Assembly (NCBI RefSeq): GCF_020509005.1
Contig: NC_063018.1
Span: 1,612,001 to 1,676,000, forward strand
Length of the DNA stretch: 64,000 nt
Source of the DNA: Fulvia fulva
Taxonomy: Eukaryota; Ascomycota; Dothideomycetes; Mycosphaerellales; Mycosphaerellaceae
Direction: 5' to 3'
In this document: piece after piece, positions 45,793 through 57,536 of the stretch
How positions within the stretch are numbered: position 1 is the stretch's first letter
How the letters are laid out: the number at the start of each line of letters is the position of its first letter
Notes under the pieces: generated by a model
The model's database searches: none
Told to the model about the DNA's origin: nothing
Seen by the model: the letters and a program-made list of their open reading frames with translations, nothing else
Position numbers and translations under genes: made by a program

Positions 45793-48700
45793 CAACTATA
45801 GTAAGGATATAGTCTAGAACCATTTCCTATACGAGGCGGACCCGCGCGTCTACTACGTCCTTACAATCTAGGAGCTATAGATTAACCCGTACTATAAGAG
45901 ACTAACGACCTATAAGTCACTAGGCTATACGACATACCTACGAGGCGACGGTAGACCCCGTACGTGCTTCTATGTTAGTAAGGACATACTAGAATCCGAC
46001 TAGGAGGTAGTATACTACGTAGACGAAGAAGGCGGGGGCGATATTACCTCCCTCTACGTAGGTAGCACCTAGATACACAACCTATATATATAACCGCTAG
46101 CCTCGAGGTCTAGCCGCGACCTAGGGGTCTGTAGACACCTAGACAGTACGCTTAAGAGACAAGGGTACTACATCGTAGTAGGAGACTTTAATATACACTA
46201 CCCTTCCTAGGAAAGCCTTATATAGCCGCACCCTATAGCCGACGAAGTACTCGACTTGATAGCGAGCAACGTAATTGCCCTTAATACCCCGAAGGACCTA
46301 GGCACCTAGAAGAGAGGGGGACTCTAAGGCACGATCGACCTCTCCTAGATCTTAGATAGCTACTACTATACGGTAACCTACTATAGGATCGAATATGAAC
46401 TCGAGGCGTCGTTAGACTATATACTAGTCAGGACCTCTATTACGATATAGATATAACGTACACTAGCGGGAACCCCTAAGCTAAACTAGGGAAAGGCCTA
46501 CTAGGCTAACATCTAGGCGTACCTCGATAACTCTAAGAGGCTAGTCTAGATCGCGTAGTAGCAATATAATAGTAAAGACGAGATAGACGAGGCAGTCTAG
46601 GGGTTAATAGACGAAATAAGAAAAGCGACCTCACTTTACGTTCCGCTTGCCTAACTAACGATATAGTCTAAACTATACTAGACGCTAGAGTACACTACGG
46701 TAGTAAGAGAAGTAAGGAGAGCCCGCCGGGTATAGACGAGCAGCTATAGCGAGGAGGCCTAGAACGTATATAGGGAGGCATACTAATAGAAGAAAGCTAT
46801 AATACGAAGGGAGAAAGTAGTCGGCTAGAGGGCTATAGTAGAAGAAATTACCGGCAAGCTAGCCAGGATATAGAAGCCTACGAAATAGGCCCGATAGGAC
46901 CCTATATAGGGCCCCTCCTTCTCTATCCTAGCGCTATAATCGCCTAGTAGCCCGGTTAGCGACCCCTAGGCTAAGGCGCGTCTACTAGCTAGCAAGTTCT
47001 TCCCGCCCCTAGTCGAGGCTAATCTAAGCGACATAAATAGCTCTACTCCCCTAGCCCCTAGTATCGCGGTCTAATAGGAGGTGTCCGAGGGAGAAGTTGC
47101 CGCTATACTAAGGAAGTTACCGGCGAAGAAAGCCCCGGGGCCGGATAGGATCCCAAACGAGCTACTAAAGAAGTGTAGAGATCAACTAGCCCTAGTAGTT
47201 ATAGCGATCTTTAACGCCTACCTATAGACCGGGTACCACCCGATAGCTTTTAAACAATCGACGATAGTGGTCCTACGTAAGCCGTAGAAGGAAGACTATA
47301 CGTAGGTAAAGTCGTACCGCCTAAATGCGCTCCTTAACACTCTTAGGAAGGCGCTTAAGAAGCTAGTTATAACGAGACTCTCCGAGGCGGTAGAGGAACA
47401 CTCCCTACTCCCGGATACTTAGATAGGTACGCGCCTATAGCGATCGACGCTATCCGCGATAGAACTTATTACCTCTTAGGTAAAGGCCATCTAGTATAAG
47501 AATAGGGACAAGGTAGCTTCCTTACTTAGCCTAGACATATCGGGAGCCTTCGACTACGTGTTATACCCGCGGCTACTCTATATCCTAAGGTCGAAAGGAC
47601 TCCCTAAGTAGCTTGTTAACTTCGTACGGTCCTACCTCCAAAACCGTAGTACGTCGATCCTAGTCGGCTAGTATAGAAGCCTATTTTAAGCAGTCTATAC
47701 TAGAATCCCGTAGGGCTTAACGCTAGTACCTATTCTGTTCCTCTTCTTTATAGCGACGCTACTCCTAGCCCTAGAATCCTAGAACACCGCTACGAGCGGC
47801 TTCGTAGACGACATAAACATCCTAGCGTAGTCTTCCTCGACTAAGGAGAACTATAGGCTACTAGAAGAGAAGCACAAGATCTACGAGGACTAGGCTAGGA
47901 GGCACGGGGCTCGGTTTGCCCTAGAAAAGTACAATCTAATACACTTTACGCGCCGGCCACGGTTCTACAATATATAAGCTTCTATCTAGATATAGGGGTA
48001 TACGACTAACCCGGCAAATCAGCTTAGGATCCTCGGACTATAGGTGGACCCGGCGCTACGGTAGAGGAAGCACGTATAGGCAATATTACGGAAAGCTAAA
48101 CGGAATATAGCATCATACTAGAGGCTCACTACGTCTATATAGGGGGCGGACTTCCGGTAGTCACGACTTCTATATACGGCTATTATACGGCTAGTCCTTA
48201 CCTATAGTAGCTAAGTGTAGTCCTTAGGCGAGAGGGCCTACCTATCGAAGGGACTCGTCGCGCCGCTAGCGAAGATCTAAAACTAATGCCTAAGGAAGGT
48301 CACCGGGGTATATAAGTCGATACTAACGAGGATACTTAAGTACGAGACCGCTATACCGCCGATCGACCTATATATCTAGGGACTACGGACCTCCTACTTA
48401 GGCAAGTCGGTACAGTACCTAGTATAGAAGGTTATCGCTAGTATAGTCGTAAGGGCCCGCGAATCAGTACTAGCGTATAGGGGCATTCGACCCGGAAACG
48501 AGCCGAACTACCGGGTAAGGGACGAATAGCTAGTAGTACGATAGGAAGGTAAGAAATCGTTTATAGAGTAACTATAGAAAGAGAGGTAGAATAACTAGGG
48601 TGTAGGGTATAGTAGACGCCCTTAGCTAGCGGGACAACCTAAGGAATAGTTCGCTATAAAATCCGCGGTTAAGTACCCCCCGAAGCTTATCTACTACCGC

Positions 48701-49255
48701 CTTACGAGGGTATAGAGTAGTATAGCAACCTAACTACGAAGCGAACACATCGGCCTCTAGGGGTACCTATTATAGAGGAAGGTTCTAGGATATACGAATA
48801 CTAGCTACCCCTACGGCTATCGCTCCTAGAACGTACGGTACGTACTCCTCGTCTATCCGAGGTAGTCGCTAGGAAGGGGGGAGTAGATAGTAAAGGCGAG
48901 GAACCGGACGATTAGGGCACTTCTTAACAACGCTAAGGACCTACGGCGTATTACGAACTAGATACTAGAGAAGGGCTGGCTAGAACAGTACCGCCTAGTA
49001 GGAATAGTATAGGAAGAGAGGACACGACGTAGCGCGACGAGACCGGCTAGGAGCGGGGGCTAACGGGGTAGTGACATAGACTACGTACGTTTAGAGGGAA
49101 AGCTAAACTAGATAAGGAGTAGTCGGGGGCGGGAAGGGTTTTCACCTATTCGGGTTTCCCTTTGTATATAACAATAGATATATACCTATATAGGCCGGAT
49201 AGGGTCCTAGAATAGGGGAATGACAAATCTATCTATCTATCTATTATTTCTTCTT

Positions 49256-49671
49256 CTTAGGCGTAAGGAGTTCACTAACTTAAAGTTCACTAGTACAGTA
49301 GATATATCTTAGCCTTTAGAAAATGCTACTTCCTAGTCGTACCTCCTTTACTAAGAAATTTACTTAGTAGTTTAGTTTCTAACCTTAATTTAACTAGCTT
49401 CTAGTTCTAGTACCTAGTTTCTAGCGTACTTAACTAATTTCTAGGCTATATCCTTAATTCGAGAGTAAGCTTACTATAAAGACTAGACTTTAACTTAGCC
49501 TCCTTAGCCCCTTATAGTATAAACTTACGATCTCCTTAATATCTCTAGACTAACTACTTGACTAGACGCCGGATCCGCATTCCTTACGTATAACTTATAG
49601 GTATAGTTTCTTAGTTTATATTAGGCGTAGTAGAGGTAAAACTAGGGATAAATTCGTAATAGGGGAGGATA
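49256..49671 (+). other. Gypsy-C 3' untranslated tail (RIP-altered)
   Basis: Sequence between the LINE-A right-hand duplication and the gypsy-C 3' LTR. It is the natural continuation of 36998 once LINE-A is removed. No coding signal is evident. Confidence 0.55.
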
Positions 49672-49887
49672 TATTAAGGAGCTAAGGGCTCCTTTAGACC
49701 CTGAAATTTGCGCGTCGAATCTCCTTAACCTTTAACGGTTAATTACGTAGCGGGGGTATATAGGGGTACTATTAAGATATATATAGTTAGGAGGCGACCT
49801 TAGTAGGAAGGTAGGATTTACGAAGAATCTCTCTATAAGGCGAAAATACGGGAATCTAAAAATTTCAGATTTATTATCTTTTAGGAT

Positions 49888-50295
49888 TGTTAAACAGGTA
49901 TAGTATATATAAATACGGAAGTTAGGCCACGTAATAGGGAAGGAGGAAGGACTAATGTAGTATACAAAGGTATATAGTAGAACAGTGTTTAGTACTAAAG
50001 GTATCTCTACTATTAGTATAGAGACTACGTCTCTTATACCTATATAGAGGGATATTGCTCTAGTCCTAGTTCTATTTCACTACGCCTTATCGGTTTCACC
50101 TATATCTTATCCTACGACGGTAGTTCCTCTAACAGTCTCGTACTAACTAGCTAAGTAACTTTAGGTCCTCTAAGTTACTCTTACTATTCGTACGGTGTCT
50201 CGGTAGTATTACCGTACTATTGTCTCGACTAGCTTAGTATACACTAAGTTAGTCTTAGTACCGTACGACATACCTACTGACCTATATTCGTAATA
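49888..50295 (-). repeat. Degenerate copia, 3' LTR
   Basis: 408 bp, alignable with 60569-60976 over its length; starts TGTTAAACAGG here and TATTAAATAGG in the partner, a RIP-type difference. Confidence 0.85.
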
Positions 50296-51992
50296 CTCCT
50301 ACTTAGGTTATAAGGTAAGGAACGACTATTCCTACTATACTAGCTATAGCTATCGTACGAAGGTCTAGAACTAGGGACCGGCTAGCGGTTTAGTCAAACT
50401 ATCTACTACTATCTCCTTAGTATAGTAGTACTCTACTTTGATCTTCCTCTACTACTAGAGGTGCCTAATATAGTTATAGGTAACATTAATATACTTGGAT
50501 CTTTCGTAGATATAGGCGTCCTTAACTAAGGTTAGAGCCGCCTAGTTATCCCCTATAAGGCGTACTAGTCTCAGTTTGTCGACGGTACTCTTATCGGCTA
50601 GGACTATTAGTTAGAAAGAGTAGTCTCCTACTAGCCCCGGGCAGTTTATCTCTCGGAGGATAGCCGCTAGGAACTAGGATTATTTTGCGGCGGCGTTTAT
50701 CGCTATAAACTCTACCTCTATAGTAGAGGTTACTATAGACTTTTACTTCTTACTTATCTAGGATATAGGCGTACCGTATATTAGCTAGACATATCCTAGA
50801 ATTGAGACCCTGTCTACTCGATCTATCGCGTAGTCGGAGTCTAAGTATCCGGTTAGGGCACCGCTACTACGTCTAAATATTAACCCTAGGTCGGGGAACG
50901 ACCTTAGGTATCTCGAGACCTTCTTTAGTGCTTTAATATACCGCTTTGTTAGATCCGCGACATATATACTAGTTCTCCCGAGTAGGAAGGCTAGGTCCGG
51001 TCTCGTTATAGTTATTAGCTATATCTAGGTCCTATTGTTACTCTAGTAGTTATCCTTACTATATCTCTCGTCGTTCGGAGCTATAGGACGGAGATAATCG
51101 TAACTATCTATTAGCGAGAGTATAGGGCTTCCCTTTTCTTTTACTATGTCTATTTTAGTAAGGGTCTTAAAGATATAATAGCCCTAGTCGAGTTTTAGGG
51201 TACCGTTACGCCTATCGCGAGTAATCTTTAGTCCTAGTAGTTTCTCCGGTCCCCCGAGATCCTTAATCTTAAAGTGTTACGCGAACTACTTCTTAAACTA
51301 TTAGATATCGGCTAACCTTAGTGCTATAATAGGTATGTCGTCTATATAGCTAAGTAGTATAATGTCTCTCTTAGTATAAGTTAGGAGATATAGGTCTACC
51401 TTAGACTAGTAGAATCCTATTTTGACTAACGTAGCGATATAGAGCTTATTCTAGTCTCTAGCTACCTACTTTAGGCCGTAGAGACTCCGGAGTACCTTAA
51501 GGACCGTGTTCGGTAGGGTTTCGACTCCTAGTAGGGGTTTTATATAGATGTCTTTAGCTAGGTAGCTTTAGGTAAACGTATTGTTAACGTCGACCTAGTA
51601 TATCTCAAGATCCCGCTCGGAAACTACTACTATAAAGACCCTTAGGTTATTATAGCGTACTATAGGTACGAATGTCTCTTCGAAGTTAATACCGAATTTC
51701 TATAAAAACTCTCTTACGACAAGTCTTGCCTAAAACTTTTCGATTGCTCCGCTAATAAGTCTCTTTACGTTAAAGACCTACTTAGAGGTAACTATATTCG
51801 CCCCCCTTAGAGTAACAGCCGTTTTCTAGGTATTATTACTTAATAACGAGAGTAGCTCGGTATCAATAGCGTCCTTCTATAAGTAGCCCTATTTAGGATC
51901 CTATACCGTAGCCTTATATATCTTCGGGATAGGTACTTCCTATTAGTAGGCAATACCGGGTCCGAATATAGTAAAGGCGTATTCTTAGACTT
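50296..51992 (-). pseudogene. Degenerate copia reverse transcriptase and RNase H
   Basis: The minus strand has copia RT/RNase H order. The RNase H block near 50700 reads 'TSTIEVEFIAI', corresponding to 'TSTMEAEFMAM' in the intact copia. Many TAG stops. Continues across the younger copia into 57537-60568. Confidence 0.75.
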
Positions 51993-52227
51993 TGTTGAGA
52001 ACATACAGGCCGTAGGACAAGCATGTAGGTGTGGGTGTGTCATGTGATAGATCACGTGACTAGGGTTTGCCAGCCCCTATAGGCTGGCAAACATCCGGAC
52101 ACCTAGCATCTACCTACACTAACACCGGCGATACTGTATGTAGATACACGCTATCCTATTGGGTCCTTCTTCGTCTTTTGTGTGATCCGCCGTCTTCCAC
52201 TGCTGCGCAACTCGTACCTGTTTAACA
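51993..52227 (+). repeat. Copia 5' LTR
   Basis: 235 bp, TGTTGAGAAC...TTTAACA. It contains an 11-bp perfect hairpin (GTTTGCCAGCC at 52065-52075 with GGCTGGCAAAC at 52082-52092, 6-nt loop) and, just before it, a second near-palindrome around CATGTGAT-AG-ATCACGTG (about 52040-52058). Three CA-to-TA type differences from the 3' LTR lie within it. Confidence 0.93.
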
Positions 52228-52242
52228 GGTTATGAGCCCGGG
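52228..52242 (+). promoter_or_regulatory. Copia primer-binding site matching the initiator tRNA-Met anticodon arm
   Basis: GGTTATGAGCCC follows the LTR directly. Its complement, GGGCTCATAACC, is the conserved anticodon stem-loop of eukaryotic initiator tRNA-Met (CAU anticodon). Drosophila copia and yeast Ty5 use such an internal half-tRNA primer rather than the tRNA 3' end. Confidence 0.8.
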
Positions 52243-52734
52243 TTAGCAACTCGGTGTTTCACCCTCGACAAAGTCGTATTGGAGTTATTCCTCTTTAGAA
52301 CAAAAGGAAGGCAGACTGGAGGCCGCACCCGCATTGCACAGGAAGCTACAGCCGCGCTGTAGGTGTATATAAGACGTGAAAGAGCCTAGTGAGGCACTGT
52401 CAGACTCCGAGTCAGGGAGCCTGTGCCAATACCTCAGACAAGTGGGCGAGCTTACTGAGAAGAGTCGCTCTCCGGACATCGCGTTCGCATCGACTAACTG
52501 TTCATTCTGAGAGAGCCGCAGTGTCTCAGAAACCCCCTCTGCTAAGAGAGTTACGCTACAGTGTCTCAGCACCAACACGATCCTTACCGACCGACTTTCC
52601 TCCTCTTCCCGGCGGATAGCCATCCTCTCCGCTATCAACCTCGCGTTCGGTTTATCCCATTTCGATCCGATCGCGTACGACCGAATACATCCTTTTACCT
52701 GAGGGCAGCCAACCTGTCCCTCAACTTACAAAAA

Positions 52735-55700
52735 ATGGAGAACGAGACTGGGTTCATAAGAAAGAGAGCAGCACCTCTTCTGACAAGAGAGAACCACGAA
52801 ACATGGTTCAAGCTGATGAGAATACACCTGGTATCAAAGCAGGTTGACTGGGTCCTCGAAGACATCATCACGGACATTCCCGCTGCAACCCTATCTATAG
52901 CGACACCCTCTGCATCATCGGAGTCATCCCTTCCTTTGGATCAAGCGATAAGGAAGGCATCGTACAGACGGCACAATGCAACGGCCCTGTATGAGATGTA
53001 CATCTGTCTGTCGACAGATGACCAAGAGATGACATACGAGATCCGGCATGCGAAGGAGTTGTGGGAATGGGCTGAAGCTAAATATAAGAGAAGACTTCTC
53101 GCTACTGGAAGAAGTTTGCTTCAGCAATACACCAATTTCGTGATGACAGAAGACCAGTCTATAGATGATGCCTGGCAGGAGCTTAGCTCAATTGCAAGGA
53201 GGGCTGTTTCAATCTCGCCTCAGTTCCAAGACATCAAGACTGAGGACAGAAAGATCCAGCAACTCTTAGCAGCTCTGCCAGACTCATTTGGCTCAATTCG
53301 CGATGCAATTGATGCCCAGGTGAATCTCTCACCACAAGACATTCTTGCAATTCTTAGGGAGAAGCAAGAATCAATGATTCATCAAGGGACAGCCATGTTT
53401 GCTAAGAAGGGTTTCCAGGGCAAGCTCACGTGCCATCTCTGCGGTGGTGACCATTTTATGAGCAAGTGCCCACACCTTTCTGCAGCTCAGCAGGCTGTTA
53501 GGAACAAGGACAAACTAGCTAGGGTTACCTACCCTGCTAAGAGACAACCGTCACCACCTCGTAGGAGGTCATCATCACCAAACCTTCGTGATGTCCTCAA
53601 GGTGATGACGGACCTTGCAAAGCAGATGAAGGAGAGCCGCAAGCCAAAGGCCTCCTCTAGTAAGCCTGCAAGGGCCCATGCGACCCAGGAAGACGCATCA
53701 GACCCTGAGATACCATCAGAAGATGATGATGTTGATGAGGTTGCCCATTCCACTGTGGAAGCCAAAGGCAAGTACCCCTCGTCCGAGTGGTTGCTTGACT
53801 CTTGTGCATCATCACATATGACTGACCAAGATTCACTATTCAGGACACTGAAGCCTCTTCAAAAGAGGAAGTGGATCAAGGTTGGGGGTGGCTATCTACA
53901 AGCTACACATATGGGAAGTGCAGTAATGGGTGGTCCTTCTGGAAAGCAAATTGTCTTAGAAAATGTCCTGTTTGTTCCTGGCCTTGGAGTTAGTCTTGTT
54001 TCGTGGAATCAGTTCAGCCAACAGTTTGCTGTCCAACCACCCAGTTTCACCCTAAAATCCTTGTCTGGTAAACCCGTTGTCCAGACCAAACTTCGAGGAG
54101 GAGTACCGTTTATCCACTCGATCTCGGAAATTCTTGAGCCACAGCATGCTGGCATACTCTCTCAAGAACGTGACGGTACCGCTATGGCTAACACTGAGTC
54201 CGAAGATCAGTGGGAGCTATGGCATAGAAGATGTGCACACCTTGGCAAGGGACTGCTAAGAAACCTGCATAGAGTCACTGACAAGAAAGATCCCATTCCT
54301 GTTCCTTCTGAACACCAGAATTGCAAGGTCTGCTCCCTTGCAAACATGAGGAAGTTCAAAGGACCTGCCACAGAGAGGAAAGGGGAGAGGCTGGCCCTCA
54401 TCTCCATTGACATCTGTGGGCCTTTTCAGGGCGCAGTCTCTAGGCTAGGATACAAATATTGGCTTGAGATTGTAGACAACTTCTCTAGGAAGAAGTGGGT
54501 AATCCCTTTGAAGGCCAGGAGCGACGCTCCTGCAGCCCTACGGGATTGGAAGGTCCAGGCAGAACGGCAGTCAAGGTGCTTTCTGTCTGCGATCCGCAGT
54601 GATGGTGCAAAGGAAATTCTCGCCTTGCTAAAAGAGTGGGAGAAGGAGTTTGGCACTCAGATGGACACAACTGATGCCTACAACTCTCTTCAAAATGGAC
54701 CTGTGGAAAGGTCAATTCAAGCCTCTGAGAACACAGTCCGGGCTATGCTTGAAGACTCTGGCATGCCAGTTGAGTTCTGGCCAGAAGCTTTGCAAGCACA
54801 GACTGTGATCAGAAACAGACTGCCTAATGGTCCGATCATTGATGGTATTGCTCTTTCACCAGAAGAAGCCTTTACTGGCCAAGTACCGTCAGTCGACCAT
54901 TTCCGCGTCTGGGGATGCAAAGCTGTGGTCTATGTAGACCCAAGAGCCCAACCTCAAGGCTTGAGGAGAGACAAGTTGATGAACCGAGGAAAAGAAGCCG
55001 TGTTTGTGGGCTACTCAGAAAACACCACAAAACAATGGCTGTTCTGGGATCCCGACATGAAAGCAATAAAAGCGCATAGTCACGTCGACTGGTTTGAGAA
55101 TGAGAAGGGGGGAGATATGGATCTTGGTATCACCTTCACTAACCAGCCGAGTCGAGCGCCACAGCGCAATCCTGTTGGGAGGAAGCCCTTTGGGGCGAAA
55201 TTTTCCGATAGGGGATTATCAGAGACACCGTTACGAAGGCCAGGAGAAAATATTGAGGCGGTTTCAACACTGTCGAAGGCCGATAACGGTGGATCTATAC
55301 AGAACCTACCCAAGTCATCAACACCACAGCAACCGCTGTTTGTGCAACTTCCCCCTCCCCCAAAGGACATTGGGGAATACCAGAAGTTTGGAGATCAGGG
55401 TACTCCAATGAAAGAAAAAGAAGATGTCGTTCAGTTCGACCCATCCGAACACCCAGCGCCACCTCAGGTTGCAGGCAACAAGAGGTCAAGGGGGGACGGA
55501 GATGATAACTCTGAAGAGCATGAGGCTAAACACCATAAGGCTCTTATCGCCCAGATGTTCCATCTAGACCCTACAATGAGCTGGGTAGAGGAGATTCTGA
55601 ACGACGTGGAAGAACATGCATTTGCTGCTGTTGGGCAGGCCATAGCCTATCAGCAGGAAGTGCCAATCCCAAAGTCCTATAAGGCAGCCGTAGGAGACCC

Positions 55701-57261
55701 CGAATAGGGACATATGTGGAGAGAGGCAATCGAGAACGAACTTATTGCCTTAGCAAGCAACAACACCTGGGAAGCAGTTGTACCGCCAAAGGGTGCGAAT
55801 CTAATTACTTCTAGGCGGGTCTTTGATGTGAAAAGAATGATTAGTGGAGCCATTGAGAAGTTCAAGGCAAGACTAGTTACAAGAGGGTTTTCACAGAAAT
55901 ATGGGGTTGACTTCGAAGAGACCTTTGCACCTACTGTTAGACATGATACTCTCCGAGTATTCATGGCAGTAGTATGTGAGAGAGATCTCGAGATGCACCT
56001 AGTGGATGTGAATAATGCTTTTACCCAAAGCAGCCTTCTTGAAGACATCTATATGATCCCACCCCCAGGAGTTGAAGCACCTCCAAACATAGTGTTCAAG
56101 GTCCTACGAAGCCTTTATGGGCTTAAGCAAGCAGCTAGAGACTGGAACAAGCTCTGTGTTGCGAAGCTAGAGAAGATTGGATTTACCCAGTCCTAGGTAG
56201 ATCCATGCCTACTTATCCATACGGATAGAGACCTTATGGTCCTTACCTATGTGGATGACATACCCATTGCAGCTCCGAAGCTGTCAGATGTTCAGTGGTT
56301 TAAGGCTGAGCTTGGAAAAGTGTTTAAGAGTAAAGATCTTGGTGAACCTACGAAGATCCTTGGAATGAGGATTTCAAGAGACAGGTCCCAAGGCACTTTG
56401 AAGCTTGATCAAGGACACTATGTCCACGCTAACTTAGCCAAGATGAACATGGCTAGAGAGAAGGCTACGCCAACCCACTCACCTATGGAGAGCTACGAGC
56501 ATTTAGTGCCTACGGCACCTATGGATGAGAGGTGCAACAAACAGGATTACCAGAGCCACAATGGTACCTGGATGTGGCCAATGACAATGACAAGGCCAGA
56601 CTTAGCATTCCCCCTTGGAAGAATTAGCTCATTTGTTGCTGATCCCTCGCAGCAGCATATGAAGGCTTTGAAGAAGCTCTCCCGATACCTGCGGTCGTAC
56701 CCAGACCTAGGTCTTATGTATAGAAAGGGAGGGGGCAATCTCCAGGGATACTCGGACTCTGACTACGCTATGGACAAAGTGGATAGAGTCTCAATTCTGG
56801 GATACGTGTGGTTCCTTTGTGGATCACCTGTGTCCTGGATGAGTAGGAAGCAGAAGTCTGTTGCAACATCAACAATGGAAGCTGAGTTCATGGCTATGAA
56901 CGCAGCCGCAAAGCAGTCACAATTTCTTGCTGCTGTCCTCAGGGAAATGGGGTGCCCAGAACTGGTAGGAAAGAGCTCTTTCCAGCCGAGTGTAAGGGCA
57001 AGCAAGGGCACTGTTGACGAGCTAAGGCCAGTCAAGCTCATGGGTGACAACCAAGCCGCTTTGACACTTGTCAAAGATGCCCATGTGCATGAAAGGTCAA
57101 AGCATATTGATGTTGCATATAACTATGTCAGACATCTCTGGTGGCAGAAGAAGATTGCAGTGGACTACTGCCATACAAAGGACATGGCTGCTGATGGGTT
57201 AACAAAGCCCCTCAATGGCCAGCAGTTCCAAAACTTTGTAAGGCAGCTCCAGCTTGCGTAA
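52735..57261 (+). pseudogene. gag-pol: Copia Gag-Pol polyprotein with two in-frame TAG codons
   Basis: The start ATG at 52735 has a favourable AAAA before it; an open frame extends back to 52561 but is probably leader. One frame runs to TAA 57259-57261 apart from TAG at 55705-55707 and 56194-56196. Order: gag ('ETWFKLMRIHL'); zinc knuckle C-x2-C-x3-H-x4-C ('CHLCGGDHFMSKC'), one residue shorter than usual; protease 'LLDSCASSHM'; integrase with zinc block 'HRRCAHLG' and DDE core ('ISIDICGPF', 'IRSDGAKE', 'GPVERSIQ'); reverse transcriptase ('ARLVTRGFSQ', 'LVDVNNAF', 'YGLKQAARDW', 'YVDDI'); RNase H ('GYSDSDYA', 'STMEAEFMAM', 'DGLTKPL'). Both TAGs fit CAG-to-TAG or TGG-to-TAG, so about three residues' worth of damage makes it defective unless read through. 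Confidence 0.9.
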
Positions 57262-57286
57262 AGGGATTGTAGGAGACCATGTGGCC

Positions 57287-57296
57287 TGAGTGGGAG
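57287..57296 (+). promoter_or_regulatory. Copia polypurine tract
   Basis: GAGTGGGAG directly before the 3' LTR, at the expected plus-strand primer position. Confidence 0.6.
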
Positions 57297-57531
57297 TGTT
57301 GAGAACATACAGGCCGCAGGACAAGCATGTAGGTGTGGGTGTGTCATGTGATAGATCACGTGACTAGGGTTTGCCAGCCCCTATAGGCTGGCAAACATCC
57401 GGACACCTAGCATCTACCTACACCAACACCGGCGATACTGTATGTAGATACACGCTATCCCATTGGGTCCTTCTTCGTCTTTTGTGTGATCCGCCGTCTT
57501 CCACTACTACGTAACTCGTACCTATTTAATA
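57297..57531 (+). repeat. Copia 3' LTR, outer end RIP-altered
   Basis: 235 bp. Its last 30 bases, next to RIP-saturated DNA, have several TG-to-TA and CA-to-TA changes relative to the 5' LTR (for example ATTTAATA for GTTTAACA), while the rest is intact. The hairpin seen in the 5' LTR recurs at 57369-57396. Confidence 0.92.
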
Positions 57532-57536
57532 GACTT

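Larger units (their letters stand above)
36999..49242 (+). mobile_element. LINE-A non-LTR retrotransposon, split by an intact chromovirus
   Basis: Own parts are 36999-38565 and 45793-49242, together about 5 kb, between 13-bp duplications ATTATTTCTTCTT (36986-36998 and 49243-49255). ORF1 (about 37100-38500) ends in a Cys/His-rich remnant. ORF2 begins around 38520, is cut by the chromovirus at 38566-38570, and goes on with an endonuclease ('VVGDFNIHYP' near 46180), reverse transcriptase ('FVDDINILAQ' near 47800) and the C-terminal Cys/His region near 48800-48860. The tail is (ATCT)n. RIP-altered, but it keeps more CA/TG than the copy at 12111-15458. Confidence 0.85.
51993..57531 (+). mobile_element. 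Young Ty1/copia LTR retrotransposon, lightly RIP-affected
   Basis: 5,539 bp, with 235-bp LTRs and the duplication GACTT (51988-51992 and 57532-57536), inserted in the degenerate copia in the opposite direction. It has a half-tRNA primer site, one long gag-pol frame with two TAG codons, and a purine tract before the 3' LTR. LTR differences are all C-to-T or G-to-A. It probably arrived after the surroundings were saturated and was then touched by RIP once or lightly. Confidence 0.95.

Noticed and set aside
52228..52242. Fragment of a tRNA gene
   Set aside because: Only the anticodon-arm complement is present, exactly at the LTR edge where a primer site belongs; no acceptor, D or T arm.
55705..56196. 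Programmed amber readthrough or TAG reassignment in the copia polyprotein
   Set aside because: TAG is also the commonest RIP product throughout the window, host genes here use TAG as normal stop (for example 1191-1193), and two TAGs in pol do not match known readthrough positions.
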